Shown piece after piece: positions 28,036 to 36,292 of a DNA stretch of 64,000 bases. The notes beneath the pieces were generated by a model. The model saw only the letters and a list, made by a program, of their open reading frames with translations. It was not told where the DNA came from and did no database searches. Position 1 is the stretch's first letter. Each line of letters begins with the position of its first letter. Position numbers and translations under genes: made by a program. This DNA comes from Bin80 sp026709335. Lineage in GTDB: Bacteria; Bacteroidota; Rhodothermia; Rhodothermales; Bin80. The stretch lies in NCBI GenBank assembly GCA_965200825.1, contig OZ241385.1, positions 1,798,001-1,862,000 on the forward strand, given 5' to 3'.

Positions 28036-29742
28036 ATGAATACGCATTTGGAGATAAATTGTTCCCAATCTATTACCGCTCATGACCTTCAAAAACTCCT
28101 GTCCGAGATGGCAAACTCGTCGCGAGCAGCCCATTCCCAGCGCTTTTTCAAGACCGGAAAAGGAGAATATGGGGAAGGTGACTTATTTCGTGGAATCCCG
28201 GTTCCAAAACTTCGGAAGGTAGCACGGAAATGGAAAGAGGTTTCTCTTCCGGAAATGATTCAATTATTGCAATCCCCCTATCATGAAGATCGATTTACCG
28301 CCCTCTGTCTTCTTGTACATTCTTTTCAACACGGTAACCAGGATGCAGTGTACAATGCATATATGGAACACATTTCCTTCATAAATAACTGGGATTTGGT
28401 TGATACCAGTTGTCATAAAATTCTCGGCCCCTACTTGTTTGAGCGCCCTCGAACTTTACTATACTCTCTTGCTCAAAGCATAAGTCTTTGGGAGCGCCGG
28501 ATCGCAATCGTGACCACCTATTATTTTATCAAGCGTGATCAGTACGGAGATACCCTTGCACTTGTGGACAGATTGGCACGTGCCCCTGAAGACCTGATTC
28601 ATAAAGCCTGTGGCTGGATGCTCCGCGAAGTCGGAAAGCGCGATGAATCCGTGCTTGTTGACTTCCTGAATGAACCCACCGTCACTCTCCATCGAACTGC
28701 TCTTCGCTATGCAATTGAACGATTCCCCGTATCCGTGAGAAAAGAATACCTCATGGGAGATAAAAAACATTCTCCCGCCGGGAATTTTCCTCGTTGGCGT
28801 GCCTACAGATATATCATGGATGCCTCCATACAGCTAAATGGACGTGTCATTCAGACCCCTGCCATCGCATCGGATACCCTTGGGAATACAACTCGGGCGA
28901 GTGTTTTCCTAAAACTTGAAAATGAACAGCATAGTGGATCTTTCAAGTACAGAGGTGCACTGAATAAATTTCTATCTCTGAGAGAATTCGATGCCCCTCT
29001 GAGCATTGCCTCCACTGGAAATCATGGCCTCGCAGCCTCCATGGTCATGGATGAATTAGGCCTTGTAGGAACTGTCTATATCCCTTCTACAACCGATCAA
29101 CACAAGATTGATTCTCTTTGTCAAAATAAGGCCGACATTGTCTTTCATGGAAAGGACGGGATCGAGGCGGAACAGAAAGCACGTGAGGTAGCAGAGTGTG
29201 ATGGACATGAATTTATCTCTCCCTACAATGATTGGAAGATCATAGCAGGTCAGGGAACTATTGCCATTGAGCTTCTGGAGCAGCTCGGGCCTCTTGATTA
29301 TATCTTCGTCTCTGTGGGTGGCGGTGGACTCATCAGTGGTATTGCACTTGCATTGAAAAATCATCTCCCATCGATCACAATTGTAGGTTGTTCGCCTGAA
29401 AGATCAAATGTCATGCAGAAATCCGTAGAGGCTGGATATATCGTTGAGCAACCAATCCTGCCTACACTTTCTGACGGCACAGCTGGTGGTATTGAAGCGG
29501 ACACGGTGACTCTAGCACTGTGTATGGATCTGGTAGACGACTGGGTTATTGCAACCGAAGAGGAAATTGCCAATGCCATGCAGTTGATCAATCGTGAGCA
29601 TGGTATTAAAATTGAAGGCGCAGCTGGTGTTGCAGTTGCCTGCTTTCAACGATATCATAGAGATCTGACCAACAAAAGGGTTGCACTGATCATCTGCGGT
29701 GGTAATATATCTGACCACAAGTTTGACACCGCTACGCTCTAG
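28036..29742 (+). CDS. Fusion: AlkD-type DNA glycosylase domain + threonine/serine dehydratase domain
   Basis: 568 residues in one uninterrupted frame. Residues about 12-240 match the AlkD/COG4912 HEAT-repeat family: RFFKTGKGEYGEGDLFRGIP, then NNWDLVDTS (W119, D123 correspond to DNA-binding/catalytic residues in AlkD) and KACGWMLREVGKR. Residues about 255-568 are a fold-type II PLP enzyme: QTPAIASDTLGN, PLP lysine in SGSFKYRGALNKF (K304), STGNHGLAAS, and the glycine loop SVGGGGLISGIA. That half resembles threonine dehydratase/serine racemase. No stop or obvious frameshift lies at the joint (about 240-262). The two activities have no known link: one flips out alkylated bases, the other deaminates Thr/Ser. 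Either a true fusion or a stop-codon loss between formerly overlapping genes. An internal ATG at 28816 could start a separate dehydratase. Confidence 0.85.
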   Translation: MNTHLEINCSQSITAHDLQKLLSEMANSSRAAHSQRFFKTGKGEYGEGDLFRGIPVPKLRKVARKWKEVSLPEMIQLLQSPYHEDRFTALCLLVHSFQHGNQDAVYNAYMEHISFINNWDLVDTSCHKILGPYLFERPRTLLYSLAQSISLWERRIAIVTTYYFIKRDQYGDTLALVDRLARAPEDLIHKACGWMLREVGKRDESVLVDFLNEPTVTLHRTALRYAIERFPVSVRKEYLMGDKKHSPAGNFPRWRAYRYIMDASIQLNGRVIQTPAIASDTLGNTTRASVFLKLENEQHSGSFKYRGALNKFLSLREFDAPLSIASTGNHGLAASMVMDELGLVGTVYIPSTTDQHKIDSLCQNKADIVFHGKDGIEAEQKAREVAECDGHEFISPYNDWKIIAGQGTIAIELLEQLGPLDYIFVSVGGGGLISGIALALKNHLPSITIVGCSPERSNVMQKSVEAGYIVEQPILPTLSDGTAGGIEADTVTLALCMDLVDDWVIATEEEIANAMQLINREHGIKIEGAAGVAVACFQRYHRDLTNKRVALIICGGNISDHKFDTATL

Positions 29743-30127
29743 TCCATCAATGCTCCGCCTGCACTCATTTTTCATATTTGCTGCCACCATTCCATTACAT
29801 CTACTCTACGAGGAATTCATTATCATGGCCGCTTGGGTTAAACGCAAGCGGTTGCGTGAATTCAACATGGCGCATGGAGATGCCGATTACCTTTTCAGTA
29901 ATGACTTGACACAAGAGGTTCTTGCAAAACCTCATGTTTTCAGATAGAAAAGACTCCCTCAGGTGCTTTCAGAGCAATGTATATGCTCAATTTCGGGGGT
30001 TTTGCAAGAGGTTCACAACAATTATCATTACTCCCCCATATTGTTTGAGATTGGAATTATTTTATGGAAACTACTCAAGAACCCATGACATTCTGTAACA
30101 TGTGAGGTACAAATCGCAACTAGTCGG
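29743..30127. other. Intergenic, 385 bases with a small inverted-repeat element
   Basis: After the fusion gene the frames break up. A 40-codon stretch from an ATG at 29825 (MAAWVKRKRLREFN) to 29947 is open and charged, with no family I know; it ends inside the inverted-repeat element at 29915-30014. It may be the tail of a lost transposase. Nothing else was recognised. Confidence 0.4.
29915..30014. repeat. About 100-base element with 12-bp perfect inverted ends (MITE or IS-end remnant)
   Basis: TCTTGCAAAACC at 29920-29931 has its exact reverse complement GGTTTTGCAAGA at 29998-30009. Flanking bases are partly symmetric as well (GAGGT.../...GGTTC). The 66 bases between have no open frame. The size and inverted ends fit a miniature element or two ends left by an IS of the IS5-like kind. 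Other copies would have to be found to be sure. Confidence 0.45.
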
Positions 30128-31639
30128 TCAGGATAGTTTGTCATAGTTTTCTACAATGATGTTCTCCATTGAGTGAAGTTCGTCATCGGTCAAAAAATCA
30201 AAGTTCGATTTTCTTTTATTCGCAGACAACCTGCCACTGTTTTGAAGACATACTCGTATGAATAAATCTATTCTGCGATCGGGCATATCAATCACATCTT
30301 GTATTGCTTTTTTAGTCATGTCATAACTTTCAAGGAACCTTAACTCTTCTATCAACTCACTCTCAATGGTTTGAATGATAAAACCACCTAAGACCTCTGC
30401 CTGTGATGTCATATCGATATAACGATACAAAGGCGCAGAATCGCTGTGAACGGTCATTCGGGCTTGCTCATCCAAACTGTATTCCACAAGTTGATTCAAA
30501 GGACGAGAGAACGCTTCCAAAGAATCATTGTAATCTTTCTGGTTATTGAGCATGACTGCAGACACAGGAAACATCAATCCTTCCGGAACGATTCCTTTAA
30601 GAGAAAAAATATTGTGAATCAGAAATCGGTGAATTCGACCATTGCCATCTTCAAATGGATGAATAAAAACAAAGCCATAGGAGATTATGGCAGCATGAAC
30701 AACAGCTGATACATCACTATTCATCATGCGTCGATGGGACGCTAGGAGGCCCTGCATCAGATCAGAAAGATCCTCCGGTTTAGGGCATACATAATGAACT
30801 AACTCCCTTTTATAAGAAATCGCCTGTCCCACATAATTCTGAATGGCCCGATAACCTTCGCTCTTAAAACGTGGATCAACAATTTGATTCTGTAGCAAAA
30901 TTAACGACTCCCTATCACAAAAATCTCGTTGACGTGCCATCTCCAAGGACGCCATGAATTTTTCAGCTCGTGATGCGTCGGGTTGAATATTTTCTATTTC
31001 AAAAGAGGATCTCGTTTCTTTGTTGTATAGATAACTGAGTGCTCTTCTGAGTAGTCCAGGGGAGTACGATTCAACCAACTTCTCGCACTTCTCCCGTATA
31101 TCGATCTGATTCATTCCCCCCAGCCTATCCGTTTTCCGCACAAGTGGGCAAAACCCTCTCGGTCCGAGCAAATTATTTACGATGCGGTGTCTTCGAGATT
31201 TTTCACCCGGAGAGATCGTGTAATAATTATCCGATTCCAGTGCTTCTATGTAATTCCCCATAGACAAATCATCAATGGGGAGCCTGCGGCCAGTTAAAAA
31301 CTCAAAAAAAAACCAGATACGCCGAGCATATTTTCCTGTTGGTCTAGATTTGATGTAATCAACAAGCTCATTTTCTGGAACAGCACAGAAAATAACTCTC
31401 AAAGAACTCAGGCTCACACCATCATACTTCAAGGCAAACTCCAGATGATCTCCTATTTTATCGCCGGGCCAGTACTGAGGCGAATAAATATCTTCAACGC
31501 TATGCCCTCGTACTTTTTGCTTCCGACCACCTGTTGCTGCAACAAAGGAACTGTGCGGGTTGGGCATTGCAGTCAATCCAAATCGACTCAGTAGCCAAGC
31601 ATAGCCTGCAGATCGCATCCTTGTAATCTCTGTTTTCAT
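30128..31639 (-). CDS. Fic-domain protein (probable AMPylator) with built-in inhibitory motif
   Basis: 503 residues. The Fic motif HPFEDGNGR is complete at residues 327-335 (catalytic His327). An inhibitory motif of the (S/T)xxxE(G/N) form, SFEIEN at 212-217, precedes the Fic core, as in self-inhibited class II Fic proteins. An N-terminal domain of about 180 residues (RIWFFFEFLTGRRLP) matches the long Fic proteins with a DUF-type N-terminus; a helical, winged-helix-like tail follows (KKAIQDVIDMPDRRIDLFIR). By family it transfers AMP or another nucleotide monophosphate to a target protein. It stands alone next to an IS1634 remnant and a MITE-like element, on AT-rich ground, which suggests accessory DNA. 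Substrate is unknown. Confidence 0.9.
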   Translation of the reverse strand: MKTEITRMRSAGYAWLLSRFGLTAMPNPHSSFVAATGGRKQKVRGHSVEDIYSPQYWPGDKIGDHLEFALKYDGVSLSSLRVIFCAVPENELVDYIKSRPTGKYARRIWFFFEFLTGRRLPIDDLSMGNYIEALESDNYYTISPGEKSRRHRIVNNLLGPRGFCPLVRKTDRLGGMNQIDIREKCEKLVESYSPGLLRRALSYLYNKETRSSFEIENIQPDASRAEKFMASLEMARQRDFCDRESLILLQNQIVDPRFKSEGYRAIQNYVGQAISYKRELVHYVCPKPEDLSDLMQGLLASHRRMMNSDVSAVVHAAIISYGFVFIHPFEDGNGRIHRFLIHNIFSLKGIVPEGLMFPVSAVMLNNQKDYNDSLEAFSRPLNQLVEYSLDEQARMTVHSDSAPLYRYIDMTSQAEVLGGFIIQTIESELIEELRFLESYDMTKKAIQDVIDMPDRRIDLFIRVCLQNSGRLSANKRKSNFDFLTDDELHSMENIIVENYDKLS

Positions 31640-31743
31640 GGATCCAATTCAAAAAATCATTATATTTTTCATAATATAATTACAAATATATTTCATAAAA
31701 AATAAATAGTTATAAACTTGTATTTTCTGAAAAATTTAAGTGG

Positions 31744-32319
31744 CTATTTGGTGAGAATCTGAGCCCTGGAGTCGTTATCCCTGTATATAATCCTTGGCGG
31801 CAAAATCCTCTTCTCTCCTTCCATATAATTTCTGCTCATATCATAGAGAACCATGCCTTCCTCTTTGAGATGACGCTTCCCCAGTCGACATTTGATCTCA
31901 GCCTTGTGCCGAACCAATTTATCCATCGAATCATCCTCATTCACACATTTGAGGACAAGGTCTTCGTTGAGCCGTATTGGGAACCGTATATACGCCCAGC
32001 ATGGCGCTCTTGGGTAGCCTGCTGATAGGAGGCAATACACAGGCATCAATCATACCGAGCACCAATCGGCGGTAGTTGAGTTTCTGCGGCGCAATCAATT
32101 CCGGGATCTTGAGTTATTTCTTACGATAAGGACCGCAAACACGTGTCCATTCGGTTTATCGCTCTTGACGACAAAGGCGGCTTCAATGGACTTGACCGCA
32201 GTTCCGCCCTTGAGGAGAACCCGGAGTTCTTCAATGACAAACTATGGGAGATCGGCAATATTTGCGATGGTGGTATTGATGACTTTACAATCTTCCCATT
32301 TGGATCCGCGAATCAGGTA
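31744..32319 (-). pseudogene. IS1634-type (IS4 superfamily) transposase remnant, N-terminal half
   Basis: On the minus strand, 32319 downward reads YLIRGSKWEDCKVINTTIAN then IADLP, TAG, FVIEELRVLLKGG and PNGHVFAVL. This matches the N-terminus of IS1634-type transposases (TIANLSxLP, HGHVxAVL). After a frameshift near 32090 it continues in the 101-residue frame 31744-32049 with HLKEEGMVLYDMSRNYMEGE, the family's DDE first-Asp region (VLYDVTSSYFEG). The catalytic core after this is missing. So: one nonsense change (Gln to stop), at least one frameshift, and a truncated C-terminus. No terminal inverted repeats could be assigned. Confidence 0.8.
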
Positions 32320-32462
32320 GGTTAGTTTGGAGATTATGTCAGCTTACATGAATGCAAAGATTTGGAAGCTCTATAAATTTAATGACCGCTATACTAAAAC
32401 GCTTGATCTTGAACTCGAAAATTAGACCAAAAAGGATACCTTTGAAAATGAGGGAGGTCAAG

Positions 32463-33953
32463 CTATATCCCTCTCCCCAATATATGCTCCAGAGCAGATC
32501 CTGCATTCACCACATGACCTACTTGAGGAGTATCGGCAATTTCTGTGCCTGTTTCATGCAAGATCTTGTATACTTGCTCTGCGGTCAGATCTGGATTCAT
32601 GGATCGCATGACACCGATCAGCCCCGCCACAACAGGAGTTGCCATAGATGTACCGCTCATCGACCTATAGCTTCCTCCCGGATACGAAGAATGAAGATCT
32701 ACACCGGGGGCTGCTAGTGGCCTGGAGAGACTACCAACCGTGTTCGAGAATTCAGCTTTTACAAGATTCTGATCTACCGCAGCCACTGCAATTACTCCAT
32801 CAATATTTGACGGAAAATGACTTATCGCATCTTCGTTGGAATTTCCAGCTGAAGCAGTAACAATAACTCCCCGTTCCAGTGCGTACTCCACAGCATTGAT
32901 CAAGACACGGGGAGCCTCCGAAAATTTGCTCCCTAACGACATCGAAATGACATCTGCTTCGGCTTTTGTTGCATCAATGACTGCCTGAGAAATCTGCTCC
33001 ATGGAGCCTTGACCCGTTGCTGAAAGTGCCCGAAAACCGAGAATCTCAATGAATCTGCCCTCCCAATTCAATGAGGCGATCCCCAGACCGTTATTGGTCA
33101 CGGCGCCGGCAAGGCCTGCACAATGGGTACCATGCCCATGGGTGTCATCCTGCACCCCGGTAACATAAGCGGCTTGCAAGTCCTCGTGATCTGCTTCTAC
33201 TCCGGTATCAAGGATCGCAACTCGGGCCTTACGCACTGGCCTAACATCTTTCAGAGTTGAATGAGCTTGATGCGCCTGAACAGCATCGAGAGCCCACTGC
33301 TGAGATGCGTAAGGATCATTCCCGAATGCATTATTTGAAGCACCTTCTACGAGTTGACCGGGTATAGGGGGCGAGAGAACTATGTCAAGGTTGAGCTCAA
33401 CATGATCAATATTCTCCAGATCTGCACGAAGGACATTCATCATCTCGCTTACATAGCGCTCCGACACGTAAACGAGATAGACCTGCGCCAAGTCGATATC
33501 CTCAGACAGTGTCACCTTCGGAAATGCACGTTCCCATCTATCTGCGTACTCATCCAGAATTTCCTCGATTTCAACGATAGAATCATCCGGACCTAATTCA
33601 ACGAGCACAGATTGGGTATTCTGAGGCCAGATTGACTTCCAAACATATCTGGTACCCAAAAGCAATCCCGATAGAATCAAGGAAATTACCCCCAGAATCA
33701 TGAACGGATATGCTCGGTCTCCCAGCTTCCTTATACTCATATATGCAGCTGCCAACAGTAAGCTGATCCCACAATCGCGAAACAGATCAATCCCCGTCTG
33801 AATCAGTGCACCACCCAACAAAAGCCGGACAATTACGGCACCAACAGATAATGTCAAACCAATCAGAATTACCAAGGAACCGTTTTCCTTATGTGTAATG
33901 CCAATGGCCATCAGCAGCAACGCGATTGCCATGACAAGAGTCAAGATATCCAT
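32463..33953 (-). CDS. Membrane-anchored subtilisin-like serine protease (S8 family)
   Basis: 496 residues. The first about 105 hold four hydrophobic segments (MDILTLVMAIALLLMAIGI; LVILIGLTLSVGAVIVRLLL; ISLLLAAAYM; PFMILGVISLILSGLLLG), so the enzyme is anchored by an N-terminal membrane domain. The catalytic triad is complete: D249 in VAILDTGVEADHED, H274 in HGHGTHCAG, S436 in SMSGTSMATP; oxyanion Asn371 in SAGNSNED. A 130-residue linker domain without known motifs precedes the protease, perhaps a propeptide-like part. The substrate is unknown. It is transcribed alone, divergent from glpK. Confidence 0.95.
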   Translation of the reverse strand: MDILTLVMAIALLLMAIGITHKENGSLVILIGLTLSVGAVIVRLLLGGALIQTGIDLFRDCGISLLLAAAYMSIRKLGDRAYPFMILGVISLILSGLLLGTRYVWKSIWPQNTQSVLVELGPDDSIVEIEEILDEYADRWERAFPKVTLSEDIDLAQVYLVYVSERYVSEMMNVLRADLENIDHVELNLDIVLSPPIPGQLVEGASNNAFGNDPYASQQWALDAVQAHQAHSTLKDVRPVRKARVAILDTGVEADHEDLQAAYVTGVQDDTHGHGTHCAGLAGAVTNNGLGIASLNWEGRFIEILGFRALSATGQGSMEQISQAVIDATKAEADVISMSLGSKFSEAPRVLINAVEYALERGVIVTASAGNSNEDAISHFPSNIDGVIAVAAVDQNLVKAEFSNTVGSLSRPLAAPGVDLHSSYPGGSYRSMSGTSMATPVVAGLIGVMRSMNPDLTAEQVYKILHETGTEIADTPQVGHVVNAGSALEHILGRGI

Positions 33954-34043
33954 TGAACCAGTGAAGATACACCCCCCTGCCTACGCCCAGGTATACGCGG
34001 GGGTTGCATTGATTGCTATATTTAAGTGATTCGCTCTGCTATC

Positions 34044-35534
34044 ATGTCATATATCCTTTCTCTTGATCAAGGAACCACCAGTTCCCGTGCAATCATTTTT
34101 GATGAAGAAGGATCTATTGTCGGAACGGCCCACAAGGAATTCCAACAGATTTATCCCGAGCCGGGGTGGGTTGAGCATGATCCTAATGAGATCTGGAAAT
34201 CACAAATATCAGTCGCTCGCGAAGTTTTGGAAACCTGCGGCCTCCTCAGCAATGATATAAAGGCCATTGGGATTACCAATCAGCGAGAAACCACCGTAGT
34301 CTGGGATCAGCAAACCGGTGAACCCGTCCACCCGGCAATTGTCTGGCAAGACCGAAGAACCACTGACATCTGTGATCAATTACGTTCCGACGGATATGCA
34401 GATTTATTTCAGGAGCGTACAGGCCTGATGCTGGATTCTTATTTTTCGGGTACGAAAATCAAATGGATTCTCGATCATGTCCCCAATGCACGTCAAATGG
34501 CTTCAACCGGTCGTTTATGCGCTGGAACGATCGATACTTGGCTAACCTGGAAACTGACTGGTGGTCGACAATATTGTACAGATGTTTCTAATGCAAGCCG
34601 AACACTGCTCTATAATATTCATACGCATGACTGGGATGACGAGCTTTGTACAACCTTGGATATTCCGAGAGAAATCCTTCCGTCCATCGTCCCATCCAGC
34701 AATATCCTTGGAGAAACTACTCTCCTGGGATCCCCTGTGCCTATTGCGGGAATTGCCGGCGATCAACAGGCAGCACTCTTTGGGCAGGTATGCACACGAC
34801 CTGGCATGGTGAAAAATACTTATGGAACCGGTTGTTTTTTACTCATGAACACGGGATCAAGCGTCATATCATCAACGAACCAACTTCTCACTACTGTGGC
34901 ATGGAAGTTGAACAACAACATCCAATATGCCTTGGAGGGAAGTGTCTTTATCGGCGGCGCTGTCGTTCAGTGGCTCCGAGATGAACTGGGAATTATTCGT
35001 ACATCCTCTGAAATTGAGACTCTCGCTTCAAAGGTCAATGACAATGGTGGAGTCACTATTGTCCCTGCGTTTACGGGCTTGGGGGCTCCCCACTGGGATC
35101 CCCATGCACGTGGAATTATCACCGGATTAACGCGCGGAAGTAATGCTGCTCACATTGCCCGTGCAGCTCTGGAAAGCATTGCATATCAAAGCGCAGATGT
35201 TATTCGGGCGATGGAAGCCGATGCCGGAGTAGATCTGAAAGAGGTTCGGGTAGATGGTGGCGCAACCGCAAACAACCTTCTGATGCAATTTCAGGCAGAT
35301 ATCTTGAACGTCCCCGTAATTAGGCCTGTTGTGCGTGAAACGACTGCTTTGGGGGCCGCCTATCTTGCCGGAATCGCCGTAGGCTACTGGCTGGACCCGG
35401 ATCTGCTGAGCACTTTGTGGCAGATTGATCAGATTTTTGAGCCCCAAATGCCACAATCCATGGTCGCGAATTTGATGGAAAATTGGAATGAGGCAGTTGA
35501 GCGATCCAAGAACCAGAATCCTGACCAAACCTGA
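34044..35534 (+). CDS. glpK: Glycerol kinase
   Basis: 496 residues from the ATG at 34044, giving the family start MSYILSLDQGTTSSRAIIFD. A GTG at 34026 would add six residues without support. FGGY-kinase features: phosphate-1 motif DQGTTSSR, substrate motif GITNQRETTVVW (Arg-Glu), QDRRTTDIC, GTIDTWLTWKLTGG, adenosine motif DGGATANNLLMQFQADIL near residue 406. It makes glycerol-3-phosphate from glycerol and ATP. The glycerol channel gene starts 12 bases later, forming glpKF. The order, kinase before channel, is the reverse of E. coli glpFK. Confidence 0.97.
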   Translation: MSYILSLDQGTTSSRAIIFDEEGSIVGTAHKEFQQIYPEPGWVEHDPNEIWKSQISVAREVLETCGLLSNDIKAIGITNQRETTVVWDQQTGEPVHPAIVWQDRRTTDICDQLRSDGYADLFQERTGLMLDSYFSGTKIKWILDHVPNARQMASTGRLCAGTIDTWLTWKLTGGRQYCTDVSNASRTLLYNIHTHDWDDELCTTLDIPREILPSIVPSSNILGETTLLGSPVPIAGIAGDQQAALFGQVCTRPGMVKNTYGTGCFLLMNTGSSVISSTNQLLTTVAWKLNNNIQYALEGSVFIGGAVVQWLRDELGIIRTSSEIETLASKVNDNGGVTIVPAFTGLGAPHWDPHARGIITGLTRGSNAAHIARAALESIAYQSADVIRAMEADAGVDLKEVRVDGGATANNLLMQFQADILNVPVIRPVVRETTALGAAYLAGIAVGYWLDPDLLSTLWQIDQIFEPQMPQSMVANLMENWNEAVERSKNQNPDQT

Positions 35535-35546
35535 CGAATCAGACTC

Positions 35547-36257
35547 ATGAGCCCCTTTTTAGGTGAGTTTATCGGCACTACAATCCTTCTCCTCCTTGGC
35601 AATGCTGTTGTTGCGAATGTCATCCTTCGACAAACCAAAGGCTACAATAGCGGCTGGATTGCAATCACTCTCGGCTGGGGGGTGTCCGTTTTTGTGGCAG
35701 TATTTATTGTGGCGGAATACAGTGGTGCACATATTAATCCGGCAGTAACACTTGGCCTCGCACTTGCGGGCAAATTTTCATGGACATCTGTCCCGTCATA
35801 CTTGATGGCGCAATTTTCAGGGGGAGCTTTGGGGGCATTCTTGGTGTGGCTGGTTTATCGGGATCACTTTCAGGCCACTGAAAACGCAGATATAAAGCGA
35901 GCCGTTTTCTGTACGGCACCAGCTATCCGCAAACATGGCTCTAACCTCTTCAGCGAGATCATCGCCACATTTGTGCTAGTATTTGCGGTGCTCTATCTCG
36001 TAGAACCTGATGTTGGACTTGGAGCACTGGATGCTCTCCCTGTTGGAGTTGTCGTGCTAACCATTGGGTTAACATTGGGGGGAACGACCGGTTATGCAAT
36101 TAACCCCGCTCGCGACCTCAGTCCACGCATCGTCCATACACTACTTCCCATTCATAACAAGGAAGGAAGTGACTGGAACTACGCCTGGATTCCAGTTTTG
36201 GGCCCCATCATCGGTGGATTGCTTGCTGGTGCCCTGTTTCTCCTGATCGGAAGCTGA
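35547..36257 (+). CDS. glpF: Glycerol uptake facilitator (MIP/aquaglyceroporin)
   Basis: 236 residues with six membrane helices and two half-helix pore loops: HINPAVTLGLAL (first NPA) and YAINPARDLSPR (second NPA, with the Asp after Arg typical of glycerol rather than water channels). It lets glycerol through the inner membrane. It lies 12 bases after glpK and is surely co-transcribed. The ATG at 35547 gives a normal N-terminus MSPFLGEFIGTTILLLLGN. Confidence 0.95.
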   Translation: MSPFLGEFIGTTILLLLGNAVVANVILRQTKGYNSGWIAITLGWGVSVFVAVFIVAEYSGAHINPAVTLGLALAGKFSWTSVPSYLMAQFSGGALGAFLVWLVYRDHFQATENADIKRAVFCTAPAIRKHGSNLFSEIIATFVLVFAVLYLVEPDVGLGALDALPVGVVVLTIGLTLGGTTGYAINPARDLSPRIVHTLLPIHNKEGSDWNYAWIPVLGPIIGGLLAGALFLLIGS

Positions 36258-36292
36258 CTACCTACGTACAAACTGGTGGTCTCATGAGCCCC

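Noticed and set aside
26203..28134. Long start of thrS at 28134
   Set aside because: The extra 42 residues do not resemble TGS and overlap the divergent gene; ATG 28008 fits better.
29699..29947. 82-residue frame after the fusion gene
   Set aside because: Its first third is the fusion gene's end in another frame; the rest ends inside the inverted repeat element.
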